Shown here: positions 1 to 10,420 of the stretch, in pieces
Position numbering within the stretch: the stretch's first letter is position 1
Layout of the letters: every line of letters starts with the position of its first letter
Source: Vibrio sp. 10N.286.49.B3
Lineage (GTDB): Bacteria > Pseudomonadota > Gammaproteobacteria > Enterobacterales > Vibrionaceae
DNA length: 64,000 bases
NCBI RefSeq assembly: GCF_002873395.1
Contig: NZ_MCUV01000003.1
Coordinates: forward strand, 44,616-108,615
Direction of reading: 5' to 3'
The notes under the pieces: model-generated
Databases searched by the model: none
Told to the model about the DNA's origin: nothing
The model's input: the letters and a program-made list of their open reading frames with translations, nothing else
Made by a program: the position numbers and the translations under genes

Positions 1-199
1 CAGTTAACTCCCAAGTGTATTGATATTTACGTTTTTTATTATCACTTGTGCTGTACCAAATGGTATCCCCTTCACTGCCGCAATTTGTCATTGACCCTGT
101 ATTGGCTACGTAAATGGTTTCTTCACTGCCATTGATAATAACATCGGCTAAAAAGCGCTTATAACGTTTGATTAATACTGCTTTCTGTAACGGGATCAT
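1..199 (-). CDS. sfsA: SfsA, N-terminal part (runs off the window)
   Basis: The minus strand from the ATG at 199 reads into the window edge without a stop. It gives an N-terminus with [12 protein letters not shown], an NTGSM stretch, [11 protein letters not shown] and [10 protein letters not shown]. These match the start of SfsA (sugar fermentation stimulation protein), a DNA-binding or nuclease-like protein whose cellular role is unsettled. An in-frame stop lies 15 bases upstream, so the ATG at 199 is the only good start. It makes the N-terminus a few residues shorter than in E. coli. About 66 codons are visible; the rest is outside the window. The small gene at 246-467 lies just upstream on the same strand and might share a transcript. 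Confidence 0.9.
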   Translation of the reverse strand, partial: MIPLQKAVLIKRYKRFLADVIINGSEETIYVANTGSMTNCGSEGDTIWYSTSDNKKRKYQYTWELT

Positions 200-245
200 A
201 ACTAAGGCTGCCTATTTGGAAGTTGGAAGGAGATACACTCTGTGC

Positions 246-467
246 TTAACGGTATTCAATGTCTTGTTCAATGAAATCGGTCTCACTAAACCAAGTTACA
301 TTGCCGATATAGCCCTGTTCTTTTAGTTCATTGTCTATTTGTGCAGCAACGCGAGTTGTCATTTGAAACCAACCATTATCTTGATTAAGTTCACTAATAA
401 TATCTTGTACCAATTGTTGCGCTTCATCATCCAGTAACAAATTCAAATAGCTCATTTTATTATCCAT
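246..467 (-). CDS. small acidic hypothetical protein, 73 aa
   Basis: I do not recognise this family. The product is 73 residues, acidic and soluble, with no signal peptide or membrane segment. It could start at the first ATG (467) or at a second ATG four codons in, which has a GGATGG stretch about 8 bases upstream. It lies 46 bases upstream of sfsA on the same strand and is divergent from pflB. The composition is protein-like (aromatic residues near the C-terminus, an amphipathic helix in the middle), so I think it is a real gene, but no function can be given. Confidence 0.55.
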   Translation of the reverse strand: MDNKMSYLNLLLDDEAQQLVQDIISELNQDNGWFQMTTRVAAQIDNELKEQGYIGNVTWFSETDFIEQDIEYR

Positions 468-619
468 CCAAAGCCTAAGTGCTCTGTTTTTTAGTCAAGT
501 TCATCGTGATGACATGTTAACACTCCGATGATACAAAACAGCAAATAAATGAATTTTAGTGCAAGCATAAGCCAAATCGTACTTTACCGTCATAGTGTTA
601 CTTTACCAATATATGCACA

Positions 620-651
620 GAATGCATTTTAAAAATGAAAAGCATTCATTT
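620..651. promoter_or_regulatory. inverted repeats in the pflB upstream region
   Basis: Two overlapping inverted repeats lie about 100 bases before pflB. GAATGC (620-625) pairs with GCATTC (642-647), and AAATGA (633-638) pairs with TCATTT (646-651) across 7 bases. The spacing fits neither a Fur box nor an FNR site. A regulator site is possible but unassigned. Confidence 0.3.
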
Positions 652-748
652 TACTCATTAATATATATTACCTAATATAACGGCAACAGAAAGCAGCAAT
701 GCTTATCAATCGATTCAATATCTAACATGCTCATTACGAGGTATAACT

Positions 749-3031
749 ATGACAATTCCAACAACTGATATGCTTAACGCATGGAAAGGATTTACAGCAG
801 GTGATTGGCAAACCGAAGTCAATACTCGTGACTTTATTCAAAATAACTACACACCATATGAAGGTGATGAATCTTTTCTTGCTGAAGCAACAGAAGCAAC
901 GAATACCCTTTGGAACAGCGTATTAGAAGGCATTAAACAAGAAAGTCGCACTCATGCCCCTGTTGACTTCGATACTGATCTACCTTCAACCATCACTTCT
1001 CATAATGCTGGATACATTAACCAAGAACTTGAAACGATTGTTGGCTTACAGACTGATAAACCACTAAAACGTGCGATCATCGCAAATGGTGGTATTCGCA
1101 TGGTTAAAAATTCATGTGAAGTGTACGGTCGTCAACTAGACCCAATGATTGAAAAGACGTTTACTGATTATCGCAAAACGCACAATAAAGCATGTTTTGA
1201 TATTTACACTAAAGACATTATTGCTTGCCGTAGCTCGGGCATTATTACTGGCTTACCAGATGCTTATGGACGCGGTCGTATCATTGGTGATTACCGTCGT
1301 ATTGCTCTTTACGGTATTGAGTTTTTAAAAGCAGACAAACAAGAACAATTAAAATCAACTCAAGCTTTCTTAGAGCAAGGTCAAGATCTTGAAAAAACAA
1401 TGCGTCTGCGTGAAGAATTAGCTGATCAAATTCAAGCACTTGATGATATTAAAACGATGGCATTAAGCTATGGTATTGATATGACTTTGCCAGCAACAAC
1501 GGCTCAACAAGCCATTCAGTTTACTTACTTTGGTTACTTAGCTGCCGTTAAATCACAAAATGGCGCGGCGATGTCTTTGGGTCGTACTTCTACTTTCTTA
1601 GATGTTTATATAGAACGCGATCTTCAAAGCGGTCTAATCACTGAGCAACAAGCACAAGAAATGATCGACCATTTCATCATGAAATTACGTATGGTTCGTT
1701 TCTTACGTACGCCTGACTACGATTCATTATTCTCAGGTGACCCAATTTGGGCGACTGAAGCAATGGCTGGTATGGGTGTCGATGGTCGTACATTAGTAAG
1801 TAAAACAACATTCCGTTACTTACATACGCTAGATAATATGGGTCCAGCTCCTGAGCCAAATATGACGATTTTATGGTCAGAGCAACTCCCTATTGCTTTT
1901 AAGAAATACGCAGCAAAAGTCTCGATTGAAACTTCATCTGTACAATACGAAAATGATGACTTAATGCGCGCTGATTTCGATAATGACGACTATGCAATTG
2001 CTTGTTGTGTTAGCCCACAGGTTGTTGGTAAAGATATGCAGTTCTTTGGTGCTCGTGCTAACTTAGCAAAAGCGCTACTTTATACCATCAATGGCGGTAT
2101 CGATGAAAAATCACAAAAACAAGTCGGTCCAAAAGTTCCACTAATTACTGATGATGTCCTTGATTTTGATTCATTACTACCACGTTTTGATGACATGTTA
2201 GACTGGCTTGCGACCCAATACGTGACGGCATTGAACATTATTCATTACTCACATGATCGTTATAGCTATGAAGCTTCATTAATGGCATTGATGGATCGCG
2301 ATGTGCGCCGAACCATGGCATGTGGTATTGCTGGTCTTTCTGTTGTTGCCGATTCTCTCGCAGCGATAAAATTTGCAAAAGTATCACCGATTCGTGATGA
2401 AAATGGCATTGCTATCGACTTTGATATTGAAGGTGACTACCCTAAATTTGGTAATAATGATCCACGTGTTGATGATATTGCTTGTGAACTTGTTAAGCGT
2501 TTCATGGCCAAGATCAGTAAAATGAGTATGTACCGCGAAGCGATTCCTACTCAATCGATTCTAACGATCACATCTAACGTGGTATATGGCAAAAAAACCG
2601 GTAACACCCCGGATGGTCGCCGCGCAGGTATGCCATTTGGACCAGGTGCAAACCCAGTTCATGGTCGTGACACAAACGGTGCTGTTGCTTCATTAACTTC
2701 GGTTGCTAAACTGCCGTTTGAATCTGCAAAAGATGGGATTTCTTATACTTTCTCTATCGTACCAAATGCGTTAGGTCGAGATATCGATACTCAGAAACAA
2801 AACTTAGCAGCATTGATGGATGGTTATTTCCACCATGAAGCAAACGTAGAAGGTGGTCAGCACTTAAACGTTAATGTGATGAACCGAGAAATGTTAATGG
2901 ATGCCGTTGAGCACCCTGAAAAATATCCTCAACTGACTATCCGTGTTTCTGGCTATGCTGTACGTTTCAACTCGCTAACCCGAGAGCAGCAACAAGATGT
3001 CATCACGCGTACTTTTACTGATAAAATGTAA
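749..3031 (+). CDS. pflB: formate acetyltransferase (pyruvate formate-lyase)
   Basis: A glycyl-radical enzyme that converts pyruvate and CoA to acetyl-CoA and formate in anaerobic fermentation; cytoplasmic homodimer. The product is 760 residues, the same length as E. coli PflB, and is alignable along its whole length. The paired catalytic cysteines are in IACCVSP (about residues 419-420 counting Met). The radical glycine is in RVSGYAVRF near the C-terminus (residue 735). The ATG is preceded by GAGG at 7 bases. The gene stands alone: neither the activating enzyme pflA nor the formate channel focA is in the window, so activation must be supplied from elsewhere. A strong terminator follows at once. 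Confidence 0.96.
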   Translation: MTIPTTDMLNAWKGFTAGDWQTEVNTRDFIQNNYTPYEGDESFLAEATEATNTLWNSVLEGIKQESRTHAPVDFDTDLPSTITSHNAGYINQELETIVGLQTDKPLKRAIIANGGIRMVKNSCEVYGRQLDPMIEKTFTDYRKTHNKACFDIYTKDIIACRSSGIITGLPDAYGRGRIIGDYRRIALYGIEFLKADKQEQLKSTQAFLEQGQDLEKTMRLREELADQIQALDDIKTMALSYGIDMTLPATTAQQAIQFTYFGYLAAVKSQNGAAMSLGRTSTFLDVYIERDLQSGLITEQQAQEMIDHFIMKLRMVRFLRTPDYDSLFSGDPIWATEAMAGMGVDGRTLVSKTTFRYLHTLDNMGPAPEPNMTILWSEQLPIAFKKYAAKVSIETSSVQYENDDLMRADFDNDDYAIACCVSPQVVGKDMQFFGARANLAKALLYTINGGIDEKSQKQVGPKVPLITDDVLDFDSLLPRFDDMLDWLATQYVTALNIIHYSHDRYSYEASLMALMDRDVRRTMACGIAGLSVVADSLAAIKFAKVSPIRDENGIAIDFDIEGDYPKFGNNDPRVDDIACELVKRFMAKISKMSMYREAIPTQSILTITSNVVYGKKTGNTPDGRRAGMPFGPGANPVHGRDTNGAVASLTSVAKLPFESAKDGISYTFSIVPNALGRDIDTQKQNLAALMDGYFHHEANVEGGQHLNVNVMNREMLMDAVEHPEKYPQLTIRVSGYAVRFNSLTREQQQDVITRTFTDKM

Positions 3032-3053
3032 TTGAACGTTATTTAAACCAATA

Positions 3054-3086
3054 AAAAATACCGAGCTCTATATGCTCGGTATTTTT
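3054..3086. terminator. bidirectional terminator between pflB and torZ
   Basis: A perfect 13-bp stem (3054-3066 with 3074-3086, core ATACCGAGC / GCTCGGTAT) has a 7-base loop and A/T tracts on both sides. It can therefore end pflB on the plus strand and torZ on the minus strand. Confidence 0.85.
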
Positions 3087-3133
3087 ATTTCTAAACGGTT
3101 ATAAGCATTTCATAATTCAAAACATTAGAACCG

Positions 3134-5590
3134 TTATGCGCCTTTCGGAGGTGTAAACGCAGTAAGTGTTGGTGCTTTTCCAGTATACTTTTCAATTTTA
3201 ACGATACCAGAATTACCACTACAACCATTCGCTAATCGAGATGTTGGAATATCCATCGTGAGTACGTTTGGTCCACCATTTTTACACATGCCGGTTGTAG
3301 GATCTAAATCAGGCCATGCACCTTCATGGATACATACACTCCCCTCTTTAATACCATCAGTGACATGGGCACCGACTAAAACTTGACCGCGCTCATTAAA
3401 GGCACGAACTAAATCGCCATCTTTAATACCACGAGCTTTAGCATCAGCAGGGTGAATCGTAATTGGTTCACGATTCTGAATTGCATATTCTTTACGAATA
3501 TCAGCATAATTAAATTGGCTATGCAAACGATGTGCGGCATGTGAAGTCATTAACTGTAATTCACCATCACTGTAATTCGCTGCCCATTCTGTTGGCTCTA
3601 ACCAAGTTGGGTGAGGAGGACAATCCTCGAGCTTATAACTTTCTATGGTTTTAGAGAATATTTCAATCTTACCACTTGGAGTACCAAGAGGGTTCATTAT
3701 TGGATCAGAACGGAAATCACCGAAACGCACAAACTGAGCATTTTTCTCATTCCATTTCATTTCAATAAGTTCGTTTGCTTCCCAGAATTTAGTAAAATTC
3801 ATCATTGGAACACGAATATTTCGACCACCTTGTTGAGCACCTTTGTAGAAGTCACGAAGCCATTCCATCTCCGTTTTATTTTCCATATAGGCATTTTTAC
3901 CGCCCGGTCTCAAGTATTCCGCTAGATCAGCAAAGACATCCAAGTCATTGCGAGCTTCATGTTGCGGCTCTACCACTTTTTTCATCGGCACTAAATGCTG
4001 ATTCGAATAATCACCTGTCATTGTTAAGTCATTACGTTCAAAAGTCGTCGTAATCGGCAAAACAATATCAGCATGCTTAGCGGCAGCAGTCCAATACGGT
4101 TCTGAAATAACAATCATTTCCGGCTTCTGCCACGCATCAATCAAGCGGTTAGTATCTTGGTGATGTGTGAAATTCGCACCACCTGCCCACCAAATCATTT
4201 TTATCTCAGGGAAAGTCAATGTATGACCATTGTGATGGAATTGAGAACCTGGGTTTTCTAGGCACTCAACAATACGCGCTACAGGAAAAGCGGTGACAGA
4301 TCCTTGAACAGCCCAGTCATTACCACCCGAAGAGTCACCACCAACGGACGCTGAAATGGCTGGTAACACACCGGCATCACGAGCTGGATTACCACCGTTA
4401 GAGTAATGATATGAATAGCCAAAACCACCACCAGGTAAACCGACTTGACCTAGCATTGAGGCAAGAACCGTTAACATCCAGTGTCGCTGTTCACCATATT
4501 GTTGACGTTGCATCCCCCAACCAGCCATCAGCATAGTGCGGTTTTCTTTGAAAATTTTAGCCAGTAACTCAATTTGCTTGACAGAAACACCTGAAATGCT
4601 CTCAGCCCACTGAGGTGTTTTCTCTATACCATCTTCTTTACCCATTAGGTAGGCTTCAAATGGTTCATAGCCAACCGTATATTTAGATAAGAACTCTGTA
4701 TCGTGTTGCTTAGTCGTGATTAATTGATGAGCGATCCCCATCATGAGTGCCACATCAGACTGAGGATTTGGTGCAATCCACTCAGCTTTATCCCCAAAGA
4801 AATCTGCCGTTTCAGATCTCATAGGATCAATAATAATCACTGTTTTGCCAGATTTTTTTAGTTGGTGGAAAAACTCTAGCCCTTGTCCATCGGTCGATGA
4901 CCAAGCAATTTTTAAGGTATTGATTGGGTTCAAACCCCATAAAACAACAACTTCGCTGTTTTCTAACACAACAGGATAAGTCGTTTGCTGCTCGTAGACC
5001 TCAATGGAACCAACAACGTGTGGCATAATTACTTGAGCAGCACCAGTGGAATAATCCCCTAAGTGACCGGCGTAACCGCCAGACATACTCATATAACGTT
5101 GAAGTAAGGATTGTGCTTTATGCAATACACCACTAGAGCGCCAACCATAAGAGCCAGCAAAAATAGATGATGGTCCATATTCCTCACGAATTCTCATATG
5201 TTGTTGATGTATAAGTTTATATACCTCATCCCATGAAACTCGCACAAACTCATCACTACCACGGAGCCCCTGGGGATTATTCGGATTATCTAAGAAGCCT
5301 TTACGAACCATTGGGTACTTAACTCGTGCCTTAGTATGCACTTGTGAAGGTCCTGTCAGTTGCAGGCTATTCGGTACTGTTTGCGCTAAACCACTCTTTG
5401 TTGATACTAACTGACCCTCTTTTACTTCACATAAAAGTGGTCCCATGCGGCCTGCAGTTAAAATTAACGAATCTGAACGACCTGCAACAGCCTTAGCATT
5501 AACTGACATAGGAGTCAGCGACGTGATAGCTAATGCACCAGCTGATGCACCTGCGCCTTTTAAAAATCCACGACGAGAAATATTAGTCAT
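3134..5590 (-). CDS. torZ: TMAO / S-oxide reductase, TorZ type
   Basis: Periplasmic molybdopterin enzyme of the DMSO-reductase family that reduces trimethylamine N-oxide and sulfoxides such as biotin sulfoxide. A twin-arginine signal ([17 protein letters not shown]) starts the protein. The Mo-ligand serine is in [10 protein letters not shown] (about residue 181 from the chosen start), and long stretches match E. coli TorZ. The frame is open back to 5623, but the ATG at 5590 is preferred: it has AAGGA 10 bases upstream, leaves 13 bases after the torY stop, and places the Tat motif close to the N-terminus. It follows torY in one operon. No torD-type chaperone and no torS/torR pair are in the window. 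Confidence 0.93.
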   Translation of the reverse strand: MTNISRRGFLKGAGASAGALAITSLTPMSVNAKAVAGRSDSLILTAGRMGPLLCEVKEGQLVSTKSGLAQTVPNSLQLTGPSQVHTKARVKYPMVRKGFLDNPNNPQGLRGSDEFVRVSWDEVYKLIHQQHMRIREEYGPSSIFAGSYGWRSSGVLHKAQSLLQRYMSMSGGYAGHLGDYSTGAAQVIMPHVVGSIEVYEQQTTYPVVLENSEVVVLWGLNPINTLKIAWSSTDGQGLEFFHQLKKSGKTVIIIDPMRSETADFFGDKAEWIAPNPQSDVALMMGIAHQLITTKQHDTEFLSKYTVGYEPFEAYLMGKEDGIEKTPQWAESISGVSVKQIELLAKIFKENRTMLMAGWGMQRQQYGEQRHWMLTVLASMLGQVGLPGGGFGYSYHYSNGGNPARDAGVLPAISASVGGDSSGGNDWAVQGSVTAFPVARIVECLENPGSQFHHNGHTLTFPEIKMIWWAGGANFTHHQDTNRLIDAWQKPEMIVISEPYWTAAAKHADIVLPITTTFERNDLTMTGDYSNQHLVPMKKVVEPQHEARNDLDVFADLAEYLRPGGKNAYMENKTEMEWLRDFYKGAQQGGRNIRVPMMNFTKFWEANELIEMKWNEKNAQFVRFGDFRSDPIMNPLGTPSGKIEIFSKTIESYKLEDCPPHPTWLEPTEWAANYSDGELQLMTSHAAHRLHSQFNYADIRKEYAIQNREPITIHPADAKARGIKDGDLVRAFNERGQVLVGAHVTDGIKEGSVCIHEGAWPDLDPTTGMCKNGGPNVLTMDIPTSRLANGCSGNSGIVKIEKYTGKAPTLTAFTPPKGA

Positions 5591-5603
5591 AGTCACTTCG
5601 TCC

Positions 5604-6698
5604 TTATTCATGGTTTGCCACATCTTTAGCGTGGTTTTGGAAGAATTTAGTTAAAATTTCGAGATTTAATGTAGAAATATCGGTACGTTCACCCATACTT
5701 TTAGCAACAGGTCCCCATGAGTTTACCGTAAAGTGATTAGGTGGGATTTTGGCATGACAAGTGGCACAGTAAACCGTATCTAGTTGTTCAGCATAAGCCC
5801 AAAGCGCTTTTGTTGAATCGAGAACTTCAGCATTAATCGTGCCGGTTAAACTCGCACTACGCCATTCATTACCATAAGCATCAACATTCGATTCGCCCAA
5901 TTGAAGAGCCTTCTGACCTTGTTCCGTTAAAGTAGCAATAATTGCACGCTGTCCTTGTCCCATATAAATAACGCTTTCAGCACCTTTCATTTGGTAGCCA
6001 GATACCGTCACTTCTCGCTGATCTTTTTGCGTACTTTCAACGGCTAATTCAACGGTTGGATTTAATGTTGCCAAACCATCCATTTCAATAAAGTCAATTG
6101 GATAAACAACTTTAGCATCAGCTGCTGTTTGTTTTGCATCATCATATAAGTGGTCAAATTCAGACGTGTCTAATTTCATCTGAGGAGCGATATGAGCAAC
6201 GCCTCTATGACAATCGATACAAGTTTGTCCCATTTTTTGTGCTGACATATGCATATCACGAGCGGCCTGAGGTTGATCAAACATCTCCATAGCATCAAAG
6301 CTATGACATGAACGACAGGTAGCAGAGTCATTTGCTTTCAAATCAGCCCAAACCATCTCAGCTAACTCTAAACGATGCGCTTCATATTTCTCTGGGGTAT
6401 CTATTTTACCAGTAACAAATTCATGATAAATATCTTTTGAAGCACGGATCTTGGTCCATAAATAGTCCACAGTATTATGGGTGGGAATGTGGCAATCAGC
6501 ACACTCTGCTCTGATCCCTTTTTGATTACTGAAGTGAACAGAACCTTGGTACTCTTTTAATGGTTGCTCCATCGTGTGGCAAGATACACAAAACTCTGTT
6601 GTTGATGTTGCGTGTAAAACAGCTTGTGTCCCACCTAATGTTATCCAACCAATTATCACGCCGATTAAAGCGATAATAACAATATATCGTTTCTTCAT
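5604..6698 (-). CDS. torY: pentahaem c-type cytochrome, TorY
   Basis: Membrane-anchored periplasmic cytochrome that passes electrons from menaquinol to TorZ. The 364-residue product has one N-terminal membrane anchor (about residues 4-24). It has five CxxCH haem sites: CVSCH, CADCH, CRSCH and CIDCH in the NapC/NirT-like part, and CATCH in the C-terminal domain. That layout and the near-exact match around [18 protein letters not shown] identify TorY rather than a four-haem NapC. AAGGA lies 9 bases before the ATG. It is the first gene of the torYZ operon. Confidence 0.94.
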   Translation of the reverse strand: MKKRYIVIIALIGVIIGWITLGGTQAVLHATSTTEFCVSCHTMEQPLKEYQGSVHFSNQKGIRAECADCHIPTHNTVDYLWTKIRASKDIYHEFVTGKIDTPEKYEAHRLELAEMVWADLKANDSATCRSCHSFDAMEMFDQPQAARDMHMSAQKMGQTCIDCHRGVAHIAPQMKLDTSEFDHLYDDAKQTAADAKVVYPIDFIEMDGLATLNPTVELAVESTQKDQREVTVSGYQMKGAESVIYMGQGQRAIIATLTEQGQKALQLGESNVDAYGNEWRSASLTGTINAEVLDSTKALWAYAEQLDTVYCATCHAKIPPNHFTVNSWGPVAKSMGERTDISTLNLEILTKFFQNHAKDVANHE

Positions 6699-6753
6699 TA
6701 CAGTATTCCTTACATTTACTGATAACTTTATTTATTCATTAAACATACCTTAA

Positions 6754-6770
6754 CTACCTCTAAAGGGTAG
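6754..6770. promoter_or_regulatory. CTACC-N7-GGTAG inverted repeat upstream of torY
   Basis: A perfect 5-bp inverted repeat lies about 55 bases upstream of torY. It resembles NarL/NarP half-sites (TACYYMT), but the spacing is one base short of the usual 7-2-7 arrangement, so the assignment is weak. Confidence 0.25.
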
Positions 6771-6849
6771 TATACAGATCAATAAACTAACTCTTTACGT
6801 GTCACAATAAGACATAATTTGTTACACATCACAGAAAATAAAAATAAAA

Positions 6850-6898
6850 CGATAAAACCAATAAAGGCAAACCTCGTTATAAATAACTAGATTTGCCT
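6850..6898 (-). terminator. terminator of the secDF operon
   Basis: On the minus strand AGGCAAA (6898-6892) pairs with TTTGCCT (6871-6865). An inner GTTAT/ATAAC stem stacks on it, and a T-rich run follows. It lies 47 bases past the secF stop. Confidence 0.6.
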
Positions 6899-6944
6899 CT
6901 TGGGTTTAATATTCAGTATTTAATTGAAAGCGAACTATCTAACG

Positions 6945-7844
6945 CTAGACACCCTCGCTGGCATCAACCGGCTTTGGTTGATAATGCGCAGGCGTTAAAT
7001 TCACAAACTGAGGTAAAGTGACACCAACCGAAATAGAAGACCAGGTTCCACTCACAATTCCAACAAACAACGCAATAGCAAAACCTTGCAATGAAGCGCC
7101 ACCGAGTAGCCATAAACTACCAACGGTCACTAATGTTGTACCAGAGGTTACCAATGTTCTTGATAATGTTGCTCTAATCGCATTGTTAATGAGAACCTCT
7201 GTTTTTCCATTCGGATTGGATCTTAATAACTCGCGTACCCTATCAGCAATAATAATTGAATCATTCAGCGAATAACCTAAAACGGCTAATACCGCCGCGA
7301 GAACCGTTAAGTTAAATTCAAGCTGCAACAATGCAAATAGCCCCAGAACAACAACGACATCATAAATTAATGCCGCAAGTGCCCCTAACGCTAAACGCCA
7401 CTCAAATCGAACACTTAAATAAAGCATAATGAGTATAAAGCAGACTAAAATTGCTAGCCCACCTTGCTCAACCATATCCTGGCCAACCTGAGGACCAACG
7501 ACACTACTGTTTAACACCTCAACTTTATCGCTAATCTTGGACATGATATTTTGAATTGATTCTGTTACATCCTCTGTTTGGTTGTAACGTAATACCCAGC
7601 GATCATCTTCATTCGACTTCACAACCTGAACGTCTTGATGAAACGCTTGGTCAAGGTGCTCACTAATGTCACTGGCTGTGATGTCTGAATCTAAAGCGAC
7701 CTCAGCAACAACCCCACCGGTAAAATCTAGCCCCCAATTAAAGCCTTTAGCACCAATAAATAACACTGATAGCGCAAAAAGCAGCACAGAGAACGCCGAC
7801 ATTGCTATACGTATGCGAGTTAAAATTTTATTTGATATTGTCAT
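6945..7844 (-). CDS. secF: protein translocase subunit SecF
   Basis: Inner-membrane partner of SecD. SecDF uses an ion gradient to pull preproteins out of the SecYEG channel on the periplasmic side. The product is 299 residues, a little shorter than E. coli SecF (323). It has the family motif FNWGLDFTGG after the first membrane helix, a periplasmic domain, then five more membrane segments with GYSLNDSIIIADRVRE and RTLVTSGTTL. The ATG is 2 bases past the secD stop and its GAGGG ribosome site lies inside secD, so the pair is translationally coupled. No yajC, tgt or queA is adjacent, which suggests this is a second secDF set. Confidence 0.95.
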   Translation of the reverse strand: MTISNKILTRIRIAMSAFSVLLFALSVLFIGAKGFNWGLDFTGGVVAEVALDSDITASDISEHLDQAFHQDVQVVKSNEDDRWVLRYNQTEDVTESIQNIMSKISDKVEVLNSSVVGPQVGQDMVEQGGLAILVCFILIMLYLSVRFEWRLALGALAALIYDVVVVLGLFALLQLEFNLTVLAAVLAVLGYSLNDSIIIADRVRELLRSNPNGKTEVLINNAIRATLSRTLVTSGTTLVTVGSLWLLGGASLQGFAIALFVGIVSGTWSSISVGVTLPQFVNLTPAHYQPKPVDASEGV

Positions 7845-7846
7845 TG

Positions 7847-9640
7847 TTATACCCTCACATCGTGGCGCTTATCACGGCCCCAAATTAAATTAATCACCGC
7901 TCGCGAAGCAAAAATACCCGTAAACATACTTGTTGCTAAACCTAAGCCAAGCGTAATTGCAAAACCTTGAATCGGACCATTACCGATGGAATACAGCGCT
8001 ACAGCGACAATCATCGTGGTTAAGTTTGCATCAAAAATAGAAGCAAAAGCACTATCAAACCCTTTATCAATTGATTGAGCAAAGGTTCGCCCTTCTTTCA
8101 TTTTGTCTTTTATTCGTTCAAAAATGAGGACATTGGTATCAACGGCCATTCCCACTGTTAAGACTAATCCTGCAATCCCTGGTAAGGTCAATACCGCGCC
8201 AGGTAGCAGTGCGATGAGCCCGAGTAGCATCACCATATTGGTAATAAGAGCAGCATTCGCAACCCAACCCAATCGGCGATACCATAAAGCGATAAAAGTG
8301 AGTGTTAAGCCAAGCCCTAAAGCTAAAGCTGAAAAGCCGTTAGTGACATTTTCAGCACCTAATGATGGGCCAATGGTTCTTTCTTCGATAATTGTCACGG
8401 GAGCAGTTAAGGAGCCAGCTCTTAATAACAGAGCTAATTCTTGCGCATCTTGCATGCTTCCTGCGCCAGTAATACGAAAGCGATTCCCCAGTTGAGATTG
8501 AATCGTCGCGACGCTTATAACGCTACTAATTTCTTGGCTTTCACCTTGTGCATTTCGACTATATTCGCTATAAACCGTTGCCATCGGGTTACCAATATTC
8601 GCTCGCGAGAACTGTGACATTTTGCGTCCACCAGCACTATCGAGTGAAATATTGACTTCTGCTTCCCCCATCTCACCAAGATTTGCTCGCGCATCAATAA
8701 TATGTTCACCACCAAGCACAGCACGGCGACCAACTCGAACAGAGTTACCATCATTATCGAGCAGCCTTGTGGTTTGAACATCTGTGTTACTAGGCACGGA
8801 ATGAAATGCCAGTGATGCGGTTGCTCCAATGACATCTTTTGCTGCGGCAGGATCTTGAACACCTGGTAATTCAATTCTAATTCGATTCTCACCTTGGCGT
8901 TGAATCGAGGCTTCCGTAATACCTAACTGCTCAACACGGCTACGCATAATCGATAAGTTTTGTTGTACGGTAAGGTTGCGCAAGGCTATTTGATCATCTT
9001 CCGGCTGAGTCACCGTTAATGTTCGATTCGATACTCGAAGTTGCCAGTTGGGATAATTTTCACGAATGAGCGCTGCTGCTACGGTAACGTCTTCATCTTT
9101 ACTCACCGTTAGCACAACTTGGTCATTCACTTGACGACCACGACTTGAACGAACTTGGCTTGATACGTCATCAATGATGGTTTGTCGATACGCTTGATAC
9201 ACTGGCTGCATATCCACTTCAAGTAAGAACTGAACACCACCACGCAGATCAAGACCCAAACTTATCGGTGAAAAACCCAAATCCGTCATCCAAGCAGGTG
9301 CAGCAGGCTCCATCGCGAGTGCAACCGTCACTGAGTCACCCAAAAGTGTATTAAGTTGGCGTTGTGCTTCCGTTTGTTGATCTGGGTTTTCAAGAACAAT
9401 AACGGTTCTATCCCCGCTTTGATTAATGCTGAGTGTATTAATCCCGGTACGATTCAATTGACTGGCAATGAGACTGGCATCAATCACCTTATCATTACGG
9501 TTATTGATCTGTAGTGCGGCATTTTCTCCATACCAAGAAGGTAAAGCACTTAATGCCATAATAATAATCGTACCTATGAGGACAACATACTTCCAAGTCG
9601 CATAATGGTTAATGACTTTATAATTTCGCTTTGTTTTCAT
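7847..9640 (-). CDS. secD: protein translocase subunit SecD
   Basis: Large SecDF subunit, 597 residues (E. coli 615). The first membrane segment (about 15-35) is followed by the large periplasmic P1 region, with SLGLDLRGGVQFL and SIMRSRVEQLGITE. The C-terminal five-helix RND-type bundle includes LPGIAGLVLTVGMAVDTNVL. The Asp in this AVDTNVL motif corresponds to the ion-coupling Asp519 of E. coli SecD and is present. It is the first gene of the secDF pair. Vibrios are known to carry two SecDF paralogues with different ion preference; which one this is cannot be read from the sequence by eye. Confidence 0.95.
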   Translation of the reverse strand: MKTKRNYKVINHYATWKYVVLIGTIIIMALSALPSWYGENAALQINNRNDKVIDASLIASQLNRTGINTLSINQSGDRTVIVLENPDQQTEAQRQLNTLLGDSVTVALAMEPAAPAWMTDLGFSPISLGLDLRGGVQFLLEVDMQPVYQAYRQTIIDDVSSQVRSSRGRQVNDQVVLTVSKDEDVTVAAALIRENYPNWQLRVSNRTLTVTQPEDDQIALRNLTVQQNLSIMRSRVEQLGITEASIQRQGENRIRIELPGVQDPAAAKDVIGATASLAFHSVPSNTDVQTTRLLDNDGNSVRVGRRAVLGGEHIIDARANLGEMGEAEVNISLDSAGGRKMSQFSRANIGNPMATVYSEYSRNAQGESQEISSVISVATIQSQLGNRFRITGAGSMQDAQELALLLRAGSLTAPVTIIEERTIGPSLGAENVTNGFSALALGLGLTLTFIALWYRRLGWVANAALITNMVMLLGLIALLPGAVLTLPGIAGLVLTVGMAVDTNVLIFERIKDKMKEGRTFAQSIDKGFDSAFASIFDANLTTMIVAVALYSIGNGPIQGFAITLGLGLATSMFTGIFASRAVINLIWGRDKRHDVRV

Positions 9641-9711
9641 ATCTAACTCTATAATTTAAAATATATTTAGAGCTCACATAGCATGGCTTGATCGATTAAT
9701 AATTAAATAGA

Positions 9712-9969
9712 ATGATCGATAAGCCCAAGCCGTTATCTTTGGTAAAAACCAACGGCTGCTATTTCAAATGTGAGAATAAGCCCGGTGTAAAAGGCAATAT
9801 AGATAGAGTTAGCTGTGGCGAGTATGTTGATGGGTATAAAGCAGGTTACTCTCTTTCCAACCAGACAGTCGAGAGCTTAAACGAATATTACTCGTCCAAT
9901 GAAATAACGGTGAAGGGAGATCGGTTGCGGAAGTGGCAATACCAAGCAAGTAAGGGGATAAGAAACTAA
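9712..9969 (+). CDS. hypothetical protein, 85 aa (doubtful)
   Basis: An ATG-started frame of 85 residues, divergent from secD, rich in Tyr, Lys, Asn and Ser, with two Cys near the N-terminus. I do not recognise a family and see no signal peptide. The composition looks more like a real protein than the opposite-strand frame over 9809-9969, yet no clear ribosome site precedes the ATG. It could be a small real gene or the remnant of a longer one. An in-frame stop lies four codons upstream. Confidence 0.35.
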   Translation: MIDKPKPLSLVKTNGCYFKCENKPGVKGNIDRVSCGEYVDGYKAGYSLSNQTVESLNEYYSSNEITVKGDRLRKWQYQASKGIRN

Positions 9970-10384
9970 TTAGTAGGTGGTAATCAGGTTCAGTACCTTG
10001 CCCAGCACAATGATCACTACTAATTATGCGATTCGTTGATGCTAAAAAATAGAGAACTTGATAATCATTTAATGTGAAGTCCTTATTTTGGACGTCATCT
10101 TGAACGAAAATAGTCATCTCTTTTGCTGTGATCACAGAGTGCTGTGATTCTATACCAAAAGCTGTACTATTTGCTGATGAGCTATTGCTGACTTCAACTT
10201 CATTATTATCAACTTTTACGTACTCTCCCGCCATCACGGTGTGCGATAACACAAATGACATCAGAAATAGTAGGATGAGTTGAGAACAACGTTTAAACAA
10301 AAGTACTAGCACTCGTATAAAATGAAGGAAACGATAGTACCGACTGCTTGAATGAATGTAAATAGCCAGCATCATCGGTGACAC
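9809..10384 (-). CDS. possible secreted hypothetical protein
   Basis: The open frame is 191 codons. Its first residues lie inside the terminator at 10360-10394, so translation probably starts later, perhaps at a GTG or TTG just before a signal peptide (LILLFLMSFVLSHTVMA, then GEYVKV). The middle, rich in Asn, Ser and Val with DHCAGQG, is protein-like. The last third (LSPYLLG onward), which overlaps the plus-strand frame 9712-9969, looks like antisense sequence. A frameshifted or eroded gene is as likely as an intact one. Family unknown. Confidence 0.3.
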   Translation of the reverse strand: MSPMMLAIYIHSSSRYYRFLHFIRVLVLLFKRCSQLILLFLMSFVLSHTVMAGEYVKVDNNEVEVSNSSSANSTAFGIESQHSVITAKEMTIFVQDDVQNKDFTLNDYQVLYFLASTNRIISSDHCAGQGTEPDYHLLISFLSPYLLGIATSATDLPSPLFHWTSNIRLSSRLSGWKESNLLYTHQHTRHS

Positions 10385-10394
10385 TGGCTATTTA
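10360..10394. terminator. terminator downstream of the phosphoesterase gene
   Basis: A near-perfect hairpin (AAATAGCCAG with CTGGCTATTT, extended inward) follows the stop at 10421 on the minus strand. It has T-rich sequence on the far side and is bidirectional in form. Confidence 0.7.
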
Positions 10395-10420
10395 TTATAT
10401 GAGATAAACGGTAACTTACT

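Noticed and set aside
633..651. Fur box before pflB
   Set aside because: Half-sites AAATGA and TCATTT are two bases closer together than in a Fur site, so I list it only as an inverted repeat.
8103..8892. Frames inside secD on other frames (130 and 125 codons)
   Set aside because: They overlap a strongly conserved SecD coding region and have no family features.
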